Assembly (NCBI GenBank): GCA_964539665.1
Contig: CAZIKB010000014.1
Location: 8,137 to 72,136 of the forward strand
Reading direction: 5' to 3'
DNA: 64,000 nucleotides
DNA from: CAZIKB01 sp964539665
GTDB taxonomy: Bacteria > Zhuqueibacterota > Zhuqueibacteria > Oceanimicrobiales > Oceanimicrobiaceae
This document shows positions 45,687 through 54,405 of this stretch, piece after piece (positions within the stretch are counted from its first letter, which is position 1; each line of letters opens with the position of its first letter). The translations under genes and the position numbers were made by a program. Under the pieces are notes generated by a model. It searched no databases. It was not told the origin of the DNA and saw only the letters and a program-made list of their open reading frames with translations.

Positions 45687-48600
45687 TCATTTACCAATCA
45701 GGATAAAAGAAGCCCAGCGAGACGGATCGGCGAATTCCTGGTCAGGATGGAGCTGACTGTCAAGCAATCCAAGTTTTGCTTCCCGGAGCGCCTGTGCTTT
45801 TGATTTCCCTCTGATCAGCTCCTCATAAAAAGCCAGCATTAACTCAGAAGTAGCCCGGTCATCTGCTTTCCATAGAGAGACCAGAAGATTCTGCGCGCCG
45901 GCATAGAGGAAACCACGGCTGAGACTCATTAGACCTTCTCCTTTGACCGACTTGCCAATTCCGCTCTCACAGGCGCTTAAAGTTACCAGATCCGCATTTA
46001 GTTCCAGGTTGTAAACTTCCCCTAAAAAAAGCACATCGTCCTCTGCCGAGGTGGAATCCTGCGCCAGCAGCAGTCCGGACAGCTCCGGAGTGTTTTTGTT
46101 GGCAAAGCCGTGGGTAGCAAAGTGAACATAGCGGTAGTTCTTCAGAATAGCGTTTTTCAGATTCTCTTCATCCGCCTGACTTTCAAGATAGACCCGCGAT
46201 TTAGTATCGAACAGCCAGTCCGAAAGCCGGTCTAAAATGCCATAGCTATTGCGAAACAGCTCCTGTATACCCAGAACTTCATCCCGAGAGGCTGGCAGAT
46301 GCGTACGAGCAGCCCGGGATGAATCAGGAGCCTGGTTTGCTCTCAACAAATCTGCAGCTCGTGTATCGACCTTGATGCCGTCCGGGAAAACCGGCGCATA
46401 CGCCAGGTAATCCCGCGGAGGCTCAAGGGCGCCCTGGTTAAGCGGCTCCAGCAAAAGCGTGGCCGAATAGGCATAGCATATCTCAAACTTTTTCAGGAGA
46501 TAAGGCTGGCTGGCATAATCTTGACTGCTGGTATCGCCATCGGCCTCTGTAAGCAAAGCCTCAAAGGGGATATTAGCGACGATATTATCCGGAATGATAA
46601 TTAGACTCTCCGTCATGAGATGGTCTCGCACGGGTTGGATAAGAGTCCGATACAATCTGTGGGCGCTAGTGATGTAAAGCTCATAATCGTGTTGGTCGAT
46701 CCCTGTACGGAACCGCTCGATATCTCTTTCCAAAGAGGAATCTTTCGAAACGGTTGTGACCGCAAAATGATCTTTAGCAACAGTAAAAACATAGATAGAC
46801 TGTTCTCCGGTAAAATACTCCACAACCGTTGTTTGAGCATCCATTCTTTCCTGCAATTCACCTATCGAAGCGGTTTTAGTTTGATATTTTAAATCGTAGT
46901 ATTTCGGGTAACTTTTCTCCAATTCTTCGATCAACGATTCGTACTCTGTACTTAATGAAAAATATCTGCTTTCGAAATCCTGAATTTTGGTTTCATTCTG
47001 GTTTTCCTTCTTCTGGCGTTCTTTTTGGATTTGGGTATCGTAAAAGGCCAGATCGATTCTTAGTTGTCGTTCCTTTGCCAGTAAACTATCCGGGATACCG
47101 ACGAATGCTTTGGCCTGGGATTCCTGCAGGGCCTGGCTCAGGACGCTGGCTTTGCCCTTTTCAGAGAAGAGAAAGGCGGTATCCGCATAGACTTTATTTT
47201 GGGTGATTTCATAGAGCTTGAGAGCGGTTACAATGGCTTTTTCATAAATTTCTACTGCGCCTTCGCCTAGAAACAACCTGGAACCTTCGGCTTTATAACC
47301 AGTACGCATCCTATCGATGAGCTCAACAGCAAGCTGGTAGGTTGAAAAAGCCATCCCGAGATCCTCTCTGCCGGTTTTCTCGGATATGCGTGCCAACACC
47401 TCTGCCTTCAATTTTAGTGTGTTGAGCAAATAGATTTCGGAACTGATGCCTTCCAGGGGCGGGTTAAAGTAGAAAGACTGCTCGTCAAATCCGGAGACCA
47501 GTGAAATAAGCGACTTTTGGCAATAAGCTAAAGCCTTATCCAAATCAAACTTCTGATATAAAACTTCGGCGATCCTCCTATAATCATCTGCAACATCCGG
47601 ATGATAGGTTCCGAAAACTTTGAGGTCAATAGTCAGTGCTTTATGGTGGTATTCCAGCGCTCGATTATAATAACCCTTGTTTCTATATACATTTCCAATA
47701 TTATTATAACTGCCAGAAATATCAGGATGTTCTTCTCCCAATAATTGTAACCTTATCGATAAGTCTTTCTTGAAGTATTCCAGAGCCCTGTCATAATCGC
47801 CTTTTTCATCATAACTAAGTCCAATGTTAATATAGCTTTGAGCAATATCAGGATGATCCTCTCCCAACAGTCGAAGCCTGATAGATACTGCTTTTTGGTG
47901 GTATTCCAGGGCACGATCATAATCGCCCTTTATCTCATAAATTACTCCAATGTTATTATAGCTAAGTGCAACTTCAGGATGTTCTTCTCCCAACAATTTA
48001 AGGTTTATCCATAAGTAATTTTTATAGTATTCCAGGGCACGATCATAATCACCCTTTTCCTGATAAATAATGCCAATGTTATTATAATTACCTGCAACTA
48101 AAGGATGTTCTTCACCTAATGATTGTAACCTTATCGATAATGATTTTTGGTAGCATTCCAGTGCAAGATCATTATCGCCCTTATCCCAATAAACCATTCC
48201 GACATTATTATAGCTATGAGAAACATCAAGATGTTGCTCACCCAATAATCGGATGTTTATAGATAATGACTTTTGGCAGAATTCCAGCGCTCGATCATAA
48301 TTCCCCTTTTTCCAATACATAATTCCAATGTAATTATAGTTTTTGGTGATATTAGTATGTTCTTCCCCCAATAAGCGAAGATTTATTGATAAGGACTTTT
48401 GGAAGTAATCTAACGCCTGTTCATAATTGCCCTTCCTCCCATAAATCATTCCAGTGTAATTATAGATTTGGGCAACCTCAACATCATCTTCACCTGTTTT
48501 TTTCTTGCCAATTTCCAAGGCTTTATTTAGATACTTCCTGGCTGATTCATATTGTCCTTTAGCTATTTGGTTGCCTGCTATACGATTATTGCATTGGAGA

Positions 48601-48878
48601 ATCTTTTTTAGGATAATTAATTCATCATGTTGCTCAGCTAACTTCTCATAAATCACATTTGCTTTTTTATAGTAAAAATTCGAACTGTCGTATTGGGCGG
48701 CTTTGCCCAGCCTCTCTGCACAATCAAAGTACTCAACAGCAAGAGTGGTGTCTTGCAAAGTATAGGTCGCTTTCTTTGGGTCATCTTGAACTGGCGTTTG
48801 CGCAAACAATAAGGTAGCCAAACTTGCGGAGCACACAACAGAAACAACGACTGCAATCGTCAAAATTCCGGTCTTCAT
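45687..48878 (-). CDS. Exported TPR-CHAT protease-like protein
   Basis: The 1063-residue protein has a signal peptide (GILTIAVVVSVVCSASLATL), then eight or nine 42-residue kinesin-light-chain-type TPRs on the pattern YNNIGIIYQEKGDYDRALEY, LLGEEHPDV (about residues 130-500). A helical linker follows, then a C-terminal CHAT domain, a caspase/separase relative. The catalytic His923 in HFATHG and Cys970 in SACESG are intact. CHAT proteins cleave protein partners; the TPRs would choose them. The gene is last in a row with an ECF sigma factor and a membrane-bound TPR protein, which suggests a regulated response operon. Ribosome site AAAGGAG precedes the ATG. Confidence 0.9.
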   Translation of the reverse strand: MKTGILTIAVVVSVVCSASLATLLFAQTPVQDDPKKATYTLQDTTLAVEYFDCAERLGKAAQYDSSNFYYKKANVIYEKLAEQHDELIILKKILQCNNRIAGNQIAKGQYESARKYLNKALEIGKKKTGEDDVEVAQIYNYTGMIYGRKGNYEQALDYFQKSLSINLRLLGEEHTNITKNYNYIGIMYWKKGNYDRALEFCQKSLSINIRLLGEQHLDVSHSYNNVGMVYWDKGDNDLALECYQKSLSIRLQSLGEEHPLVAGNYNNIGIIYQEKGDYDRALEYYKNYLWINLKLLGEEHPEVALSYNNIGVIYEIKGDYDRALEYHQKAVSIRLRLLGEDHPDIAQSYINIGLSYDEKGDYDRALEYFKKDLSIRLQLLGEEHPDISGSYNNIGNVYRNKGYYNRALEYHHKALTIDLKVFGTYHPDVADDYRRIAEVLYQKFDLDKALAYCQKSLISLVSGFDEQSFYFNPPLEGISSEIYLLNTLKLKAEVLARISEKTGREDLGMAFSTYQLAVELIDRMRTGYKAEGSRLFLGEGAVEIYEKAIVTALKLYEITQNKVYADTAFLFSEKGKASVLSQALQESQAKAFVGIPDSLLAKERQLRIDLAFYDTQIQKERQKKENQNETKIQDFESRYFSLSTEYESLIEELEKSYPKYYDLKYQTKTASIGELQERMDAQTTVVEYFTGEQSIYVFTVAKDHFAVTTVSKDSSLERDIERFRTGIDQHDYELYITSAHRLYRTLIQPVRDHLMTESLIIIPDNIVANIPFEALLTEADGDTSSQDYASQPYLLKKFEICYAYSATLLLEPLNQGALEPPRDYLAYAPVFPDGIKVDTRAADLLRANQAPDSSRAARTHLPASRDEVLGIQELFRNSYGILDRLSDWLFDTKSRVYLESQADEENLKNAILKNYRYVHFATHGFANKNTPELSGLLLAQDSTSAEDDVLFLGEVYNLELNADLVTLSACESGIGKSVKGEGLMSLSRGFLYAGAQNLLVSLWKADDRATSELMLAFYEELIRGKSKAQALREAKLGLLDSQLHPDQEFADPSRWASFILIGK

Positions 48879-48976
48879 ATTTTCTCCTTTAGATTTCGGT
48901 TTGTAAGCAGCCTTGAATACAATCAGATTACATTGGTAGGAATATTTCCAATTGCTTTTTCCTGTTTATCACTTGT

Positions 48977-49858
48977 TTAATTATTCTTTCCTTCCTGCAG
49001 TTTTTTCAGTAATTCCGCTGCCCTTGCAGAATGTTTACCAGGGCGCTCAATCAAAAAGGTCAGGTATTTTTCTGCATTCGTGTAATACGTCTGTTCATCC
49101 TTGATAGAATAACGAAGCGCTTCCACAATGCCGAGAGGCCAGAAGATATCCCGCTGCAGCAGAACCCGGTTCGTAATTTTTGAAAGCGCCAGCTCGAGAT
49201 ACTTCAATGAACTGTCTAAATAAGCCGAATGGTATCGTGGGAAGAGACCAATTGTTGACTGCTGAGCCTGCTTCAAGTAAGTCAGGCCCAGGTAGTAAGC
49301 ATATTCGACTATTTCACTTTCATGGCCTCTTTGGATTTCCTGGATTTCACTTTTGAATGTAGTGATTGCATCGAGATACCTACCCCTGTTAAACAAATCT
49401 TTGCCAGTCTCTAAGGAAGACTCACTATCACTTCGTGCGACCGGAAGCTGGATTTCAAGACTTTCCTGAATCATCGGGTAGTAGTCTGGCGTGGTGGTTT
49501 CACTTATAAAAGGTAATGATATGATTGCAAGGAGGAAAAACAAGGCGGCGGAATAAGCATATCGCATAACGGGCGACTTAAACCGATATGAAATTCGAGT
49601 CTCAGGTTTTGCGTGGACAGGCTCGAGAGTGATATTACCAATCTCAGACGCATCCAAATCCTGATAGATGTTTATATAGTTCTTTTGCAGGAAGCTCAGG
49701 TATTCGGATAATTGTGGATTAGCGGAGATCTGATGTTCCACGATGCTGATCTCATCCGCAGAGATATGATTATCCTCAATACTCACTCCCATTTCATGGG
49801 CGGCGAAAAAGATAGCATACCGTGTTAGTAGATCGTGATTTTGCTGTTCGTTGTCCAT
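48977..49858 (-). CDS. Membrane-anchored anti-sigma-like protein with periplasmic TPR region
   Basis: ATG at 49858 is preferred; a GTG three codons earlier is possible. Residues 1-98 are cytoplasmic and helical, with an ISADEISIVEHQISANPQLS segment as in anti-sigma domains. One membrane helix lies at about 100-118 (YAYSAALFFLLAIISLPFIS). The periplasmic part has TPR-like helices (GKDLFNRGRYLDAITTFKSE, ALRYSIKDEQTYYTNAEKYL). There is no zinc-finger motif. Its place directly after the ECF sigma gene supports an anti-sigma role, in which periplasmic sensing would release the sigma factor. Function is inferred from layout and topology. Confidence 0.72.
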   Translation of the reverse strand: MDNEQQNHDLLTRYAIFFAAHEMGVSIEDNHISADEISIVEHQISANPQLSEYLSFLQKNYINIYQDLDASEIGNITLEPVHAKPETRISYRFKSPVMRYAYSAALFFLLAIISLPFISETTTPDYYPMIQESLEIQLPVARSDSESSLETGKDLFNRGRYLDAITTFKSEIQEIQRGHESEIVEYAYYLGLTYLKQAQQSTIGLFPRYHSAYLDSSLKYLELALSKITNRVLLQRDIFWPLGIVEALRYSIKDEQTYYTNAEKYLTFLIERPGKHSARAAELLKKLQEGKNN

Positions 49859-49912
49859 AGATTTCACTTGAGTATTAAGCCGTTACTTATCGATAAAAAG
49901 TAACAAAACTTT

Positions 49913-50461
49913 TTAGTTCTGAAATTGTGTTCTCAAGTATTCGATGGTTCGTTTAAAGCGCATCTTAGCCGCTGCTTCAGTAATATTCAATTTGTCAGAA
50001 ATCTCTTTGTACTTTTTACCTTGCAGCCGCAGTTGGATGAGATGCCGATCAGTATTATTCGAAACCAGACGCATTATATCATCAAGTGTCATCTTATCCA
50101 GGAACTCACTGTTCTCTTTCAGGATATCAATAGGTTTTGAATACCCTGCTTCATCGTTGACATTGCTGCTCAAGATGATACCTTTCCACTTATAATGCTC
50201 ACGAAAATGATCGTGAATTACGTATAATACCATTTTGGCAACGAAATTTTTGATTTTTACCGGCTCGGTTATGTCTTGAATCCCCCTGATTAATCTGACA
50301 TAAGTTTCTTGTGACAAATCCTCAATTAGATCAGGATCATCGAACGTTCTTGCAAGCGTATTTTTGATATGCCCGTTAAGAAGACGGCATACTGCTTCCA
50401 ATGCGTTTCTATCGCCGGATTTAGCACGTTCCACGAGGTCTGGCAGCTCGTTGATACTCAT
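49913..50461 (-). CDS. ECF-type RNA polymerase sigma factor
   Basis: The 182-residue protein has sigma region 2 (about residues 20-85: LIEDLSQETYVRLIRGI, the core-binding and -10 recognition helix) and region 4 (about 125-178: LIQLRLQGKKYKEISDKLNI with TEAAAKMRFKRTIEYLR, the helix-turn-helix for -35 recognition). The region between is short, as in ECF factors. It is the first gene of a three-gene operon with a membrane anti-sigma-like protein and a TPR-CHAT protein. It likely controls its own operon and possibly the nearby surface-protein genes. Confidence 0.9.
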   Translation of the reverse strand: MSINELPDLVERAKSGDRNALEAVCRLLNGHIKNTLARTFDDPDLIEDLSQETYVRLIRGIQDITEPVKIKNFVAKMVLYVIHDHFREHYKWKGIILSSNVNDEAGYSKPIDILKENSEFLDKMTLDDIMRLVSNNTDRHLIQLRLQGKKYKEISDKLNITEAAAKMRFKRTIEYLRTQFQN

Positions 50462-50982
50462 ATACTGTAAGATTTTCAGTTTTCAAGCTAATTTGAAGAG
50501 TCGATGTATTAAGATTCGACTGCAAAAGCGGATTAGTCTGTAATACATCTTCTAATGGAAACAGGTCTCCTTCTCACATCCAGTAAAAATTATCCCTATT
50601 GACGGGTAAAATATAAATATGCTCCTGTTATTGTTTATGATCCCTTTCCCTTGAAGCTACGTAGTCATGTTATGTAAAGTACTTTCAAAAATTACGGATA
50701 AAATCTGGATAAACACTACTACGCCCCCGTCGAAAGCCAATAGCTTACAGGACTAAGGATATATTATGCTGGATTTTTCTTTTTTTATAACATAAATTTA
50801 ACAACCAGCATTATATAAAGTAAGGAATTTGTGCCTTATGTTAAAATTGCTACCCAAACATGAGCATCCATTTTGGTCACCCTGTAATACAAGATTGTAA
50901 AACCTTGTTTTTTTTAGCAAATTTTTATTAAGATAGGAAATTCCAAATGACAAAAACACAAATACCAAACAGCACAAACCTG

Positions 50983-51097
50983 ACCATTGATGGGCATGAC
51001 CTTGACTGCTGTTGACGATTTTGAGTTTTGAACCTTGAGATTTATTTGGGAATTGATCATTTACAATTCGTGATTTGCGGCTTTGCCATGCTGTGAG
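50983..51097 (-). repeat. Dispersed repeat family, copy C
   Basis: On the minus strand it reads GCAAAGCCGCAAATCACGAA, AAATGATCAATTCCCAAATA, TTCAAAACTCAAAATCGTCA and CAGCAGTCAAGGTCATGCCC, aligning with copies A and B. It has more differences than A and B have from each other. Confidence 0.75.
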
Positions 51098-51309
51098 CAT
51101 TTTGTTCGTTTTGATCAATTTAGGATATACTTCACCGCTGCCATTACTTTTCATTCAGTTTGGTTGAAGACAAAAATTCATTGCGGTCATTCACAAAAGT
51201 AATAAACGCGCTGCTTTCTTCTTGACATACTTCTTTTTTTTTATTTAATTACAAAACTAGTTTAAAAATCAACCTTTTGTTCAAGGCTGTCCAAAAAGTC
51301 TAATTCTTT

Positions 51310-51378
51310 TCATCCTGAGCGGAGTCGAAGGATGGTTTAAGCGTATTAAATACAGGATGTTTCGACTCCACTCAAGTA
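51310..51378. repeat. Palindromic dispersed element
   Basis: Arms GAGCGGAGTCGAA and TTCGACTCCACTC pair with one mismatch; the unit opens TTCATCCTGAGCGGAGTCGA and centres on GGATGGTTTAAGCG. This type of short element (TCATCCTGAGCGGAGTCGAAGG-like ends) is known from many FCB genomes. Confidence 0.65.
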
Positions 51379-51478
51379 GAAACTAAATAACACCATGATT
51401 CGGTTATGTACCGGACCATGAAATGATGAAACATAGAGCCGTTTCGAGGATCCTGAACGGTAATTTGGGAGGATTAAA

Positions 51479-52960
51479 ATGAAAAAGTTTTTATGCACTT
51501 TCACGAACTTAACATTGGTTTTCAAATATCTTATTATTTTGCTCATAATCTCGCTGATTTTCACAATCCCACAAATATTATCAGCACAAAATAGTGATGT
51601 CTTGAAACGTAGCGTAATTGATGAAACCGAAAAGCTTCAGTCAGTAATTTATGAAATGGCTGCCAAGCTCTGGCAATATTCAGAAATAGCATTGCAGGAG
51701 ACAAAATCTGCAAATTGTCTGATTGAAAAGCTTGAGGAGGCCGGCTTCACGGTTGAAAAAGGCGTCGCCGATTTGCCAACCGCTTTTGTAGCAACTTACG
51801 GTAAAGGTTCTCCAGTAGTTGGTATTCTCGCTGAGTATGATGCTCTGCCTGGCGTTGGTAATGAGCCGGTACCAGAACGTCGACCACGGGCCGATGGTGT
51901 GACTTCAGGCCAGGGTTGCGGACACGACCTTTTTGGCGCAGCCAGTGTTGGTGGAGCCATCGCTTTGAAAAATAGTATGGATAAGCACGGTATCAAGGGG
52001 ACTCTCAAACTCTTCGGGACACCCGCTGAAGAAACAGTGGTCGGTAAAGTATACATGGCTAAAGCTGGTATTTTTAATGATCTTGATGCAGTAATTGATT
52101 GGCATCCAGGTACGGAGAATCAAGTGAAAAACCAGCCGGGCCGGGCGATGAACAATTTCGAAGTTGAATTTTTTGGCCAGGCAGCGCATGCGTCCGCTGA
52201 TCCCTGGAATGGCCGCAGTGCACTGGATGCGGTAGAGCTTATGAATTACGGGGTGAACCAGATGCGCGAACACGTTAAACCGACCACCCGGATTCACTAC
52301 GTCATTCCAAATGCCGGAGAAGCGCCAAATGTTGTGCCAGAATATGCTAAAGTCTGGTACTATGTGCGTGACATTAATCGTGAGGAAGTAAAAAAGTATT
52401 ATGATAGAATTCTAAAGATTGCTGAAGGCGCCGCGCTCGCCACCGAAACTACCCATAAAGTTCATCTCATAACAGGTGTTCATAAATATTTGATGAATCG
52501 CCCGTTGCAGGAAGCCATTCAGAGAAATCTTGAAATTGTAGGCACTCCAGTATTTACAAAGGAAGAGCAGGAATTTGCCCGTAAGTTGCAGCTATTTGTG
52601 AAAAAGGAAGAAAAGGGTTTTAATGACAAAATACAACCACTGGCCGATTCGCTTGAGGCGCCGTCCGGAGGCTCAACCGATGTTGCGGAAGTAAGTTGGA
52701 TTGTGCCTACTGCCGGATTTAGCATAACCACTGCCGCCGAGGATGTACCCTGGCACAGTTGGGCTACCACCGCCTGTCACGGAACAGAAGCCGGACGCAA
52801 AGGAGCGGTAGTCGCCGCTAAAATCATTGCTGCCACTGGAATGGATCTGTTCACAAACAAAGATCTAATCCATGCGGCAAAGAAATTTTTCGATAAGGCC
52901 TCTGGCGGTAAAACCTATGTATCGCCTTTAGACGAGCAGCTATCATCGAAAACCCAGTAG
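51479..52960 (+). CDS. M20 family amidohydrolase (AbgB-like), exported
   Basis: The 493-residue enzyme belongs to the M20 metallopeptidase family, closest in motifs to p-aminobenzoyl-glutamate hydrolase subunit B. Metal-site blocks are GILAEYDALPGVGNE, GQGCGHDLFGAASVGGAIAL and GTPAEETVVGKVYMAKAGIF; the dimerisation domain and PSGGSTDVAEVSW follow. The start follows GGGAGGA. An N-terminal hydrophobic segment (YLIILLIISLIFTIPQILSA) is a signal peptide or anchor, unlike cytoplasmic E. coli AbgB, so it probably acts outside the cytoplasm on N-acyl amino acids or peptides. It stands alone on its strand. Confidence 0.9.
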   Translation: MKKFLCTFTNLTLVFKYLIILLIISLIFTIPQILSAQNSDVLKRSVIDETEKLQSVIYEMAAKLWQYSEIALQETKSANCLIEKLEEAGFTVEKGVADLPTAFVATYGKGSPVVGILAEYDALPGVGNEPVPERRPRADGVTSGQGCGHDLFGAASVGGAIALKNSMDKHGIKGTLKLFGTPAEETVVGKVYMAKAGIFNDLDAVIDWHPGTENQVKNQPGRAMNNFEVEFFGQAAHASADPWNGRSALDAVELMNYGVNQMREHVKPTTRIHYVIPNAGEAPNVVPEYAKVWYYVRDINREEVKKYYDRILKIAEGAALATETTHKVHLITGVHKYLMNRPLQEAIQRNLEIVGTPVFTKEEQEFARKLQLFVKKEEKGFNDKIQPLADSLEAPSGGSTDVAEVSWIVPTAGFSITTAAEDVPWHSWATTACHGTEAGRKGAVVAAKIIAATGMDLFTNKDLIHAAKKFFDKASGGKTYVSPLDEQLSSKTQ

Positions 52961-53005
52961 CTGTGTTGATAAACTAATGCTAAACATGTAGAACGCAGAT
53001 GAGAC

Positions 53006-53128
53006 GGATAACGAGATAGCTCTGCGGCGTGGTTGTTTGACATTGTTATTACTCTAAGTATTTTGTGACTTTCTGAAATCCGAAACTATGCGACCAACTA
53101 ATATCGTCCGTTGCAGTGAGTGTTAGGC
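53006..53128 (-). other. Second attC-like site
   Basis: On the minus strand the site opens with core GCCTAAC (53128-53122), eight bases after the stop of the lipoprotein gene, and closes with core GTTATCC (53012-53006). Its first 24 bases match those of the site at 12772 in 17 positions (shared GC-TAACA and CGGA-G). Its end, CCGCAGAGCTATCTCGTTAT, is close to CCGCTAAGCCACTCGTTAT there. The two are about the same length (123 and 126 bases) and both sit directly behind a short gene. Inner arm pairing is weaker than in the first site. Confidence 0.55.
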
Positions 53129-53135
53129 ACGGAAT

Positions 53136-53597
53136 TCATTTATTCAAGTTAAACATGTGTCTGGATGCTTTCCATCCAGTCGAGGTTTTTCTCAATATAT
53201 CTACATATTTTCTATCTGCTTCAAATTTGGAACTATCCATTTTTGATATAAAATAGGCAATACCTGAATATCGGTGAATAGCAAGATCTCCTGAGATAAT
53301 AATCTCGTCAGTTGTCCAATTTGGAAAACTGAAATAATATTCTCTAAAAAAATTATCCAGAAAATTGTATAAAGTATCTTTATTTGAAATGGGTTTGGAA
53401 CCAGGGCCCAGAAAAATAAAATCCTCTGTTGTGAATTGTAAGTAATTATTTACATCAACATTCGTTTGCTCACATACTTCAACCCAATCTTTAAACATAT
53501 TTCTGATTGCCTTTTTTTCAGATTCCAGAGTTGAATTATCAGTTGATTTATTGCATCCTATAATTGCAATGAAAATCAATAAATAGATCTTTTTCAT
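53136..53597 (-). CDS. Small lipoprotein with NTF2/SnoaL-like (DUF4440) fold
   Basis: ATG at 53597 is chosen because GGAGGAAAT precedes it and the lipoprotein signal (IYLLIFIAIIGC) then starts at once. The 153-residue protein continues with an acidic helix (EKKAIRNMFKDWVEVCEQTN), FTTEDFIFLGPG and a strand series ending GWKASRHMFNLNK, as in DUF4440/SnoaL-like proteins, which bind or modify small ligands. A core-like GTTAAGT lies 19 bases upstream of the start and an attC-like site follows the stop, so it may be the second integron-type cassette; the cores match imperfectly. Function is unknown. Confidence 0.75.
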   Translation of the reverse strand: MKKIYLLIFIAIIGCNKSTDNSTLESEKKAIRNMFKDWVEVCEQTNVDVNNYLQFTTEDFIFLGPGSKPISNKDTLYNFLDNFFREYYFSFPNWTTDEIIISGDLAIHRYSGIAYFISKMDSSKFEADRKYVDILRKTSTGWKASRHMFNLNK

Positions 53598-53874
53598 ATT
53601 TCCTCCATTTTTTGTACTTAACGGGTTTAGAGTTAACTGTGCATTGAGAATCACTAAGTTTACAGAGAAAAATGTGAAATACAAATAAATTAATTCTCTG
53701 TGAACTCTGTGCTGCTTTGTGGTTTCTGTGTCTCTTTATTTTTCAATTGTTCTATTGTATAATTAAAAACAATGCAACAAAGAGAAAATGGAGCAATTGT
53801 GAATCACAAATTAAATCAACTATTTAATTCAAATTCTAAAAACTAATTTTGAACGTTGCTGCGAGCCGCAAGAC

Positions 53875-54400
53875 TCAATCCTTTTCTACTATAACCTTAT
53901 CCTTCCCGCAGGTTTGAAGCATTGCATTAAATTCTTTAATGTTGTCCGAATTCAGAATTTTGCTAAGGTCAGTGAGATGTCCGGCAAGCGTTTTCTCGAT
54001 GTCTGTCAGATGTTCATATGCGTAACGGCCTGGTTTCTGGTCGGCGCCGGTGGTCATGCCGTACTAATACCTCGTCGGTATTCTTTAAGTCATTTGAGTA
54101 ACTTTCAAGTTGATTTCGTATCGACCTGATTTGAATGACAGCTTTCCTCGCTTCACTGATCCGGCCGCATATCCTGCTGTTCAAATCAAACTGCTCCCGA
54201 ATGTGCGCAAGAGTAACATTATCTTTGGCTACTCGTGGGTCAATTATAACGTCCAAGCTATGGCTCTGGCTCAATTTGCCAACATTCAAACGAGCCTGAT
54301 AGGTACCCGGCACGGCCAGTGGTCATCTTCCGCCGTTTCTTCCCTGCACTAATGCAATCGGTCTGGGGTAGCGTAGATAACCAGGTGAAACGATTTTAAT
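53875..54400 (-). pseudogene. Decayed C-terminal copy of the BNR-repeat protein
   Basis: Pieces in shifted frames match the last 210 residues of the protein at 57433-60642: LRYPRPIALVQGRNGG, a TGA, PLAVPGTYQARLNVGKLSQS, DPRVAKDNVTLAHIREQFDL, EARKAVIQIRSIRNQLESY, then after a deletion of about 40 codons DQKPGRYAYEHLTDIEKTLA and ending VIVEKD. It has at least one in-frame stop, a frameshift and a deletion. Homology begins within ten bases or so of the kinase stop codon at 54406. Confidence 0.88.
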
Positions 54401-54405
54401 AATTG

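Larger units (their letters stand above)
50462..51478. other. Kilobase non-coding region holding several repeats
   Basis: The region between the sigma factor and the M20 peptidase contains no convincing gene. It holds an inverted repeat (ATATTATGCTGG at 50761-50772 and CCAGCATTATAT at 50805-50816, 11 of 12 pairs), repeat copy C and another palindromic element. The 118-codon minus frame at 50798-51154 is an artefact of repeat C. Confidence 0.6.

Noticed and set aside
45687..50461. CHAT operon as a gRAMP/CRISPR-linked caspase defence system
   Set aside because: The CHAT protein has a signal peptide and there is no Cas7-11-type gene or CRISPR array nearby; the sigma/anti-sigma context points to envelope signalling.
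50798..51154. 118-codon minus-strand frame
   Set aside because: It runs through dispersed repeat C; the shared peptide with the frame at 39504-39692 comes from the repeat, not from a gene.
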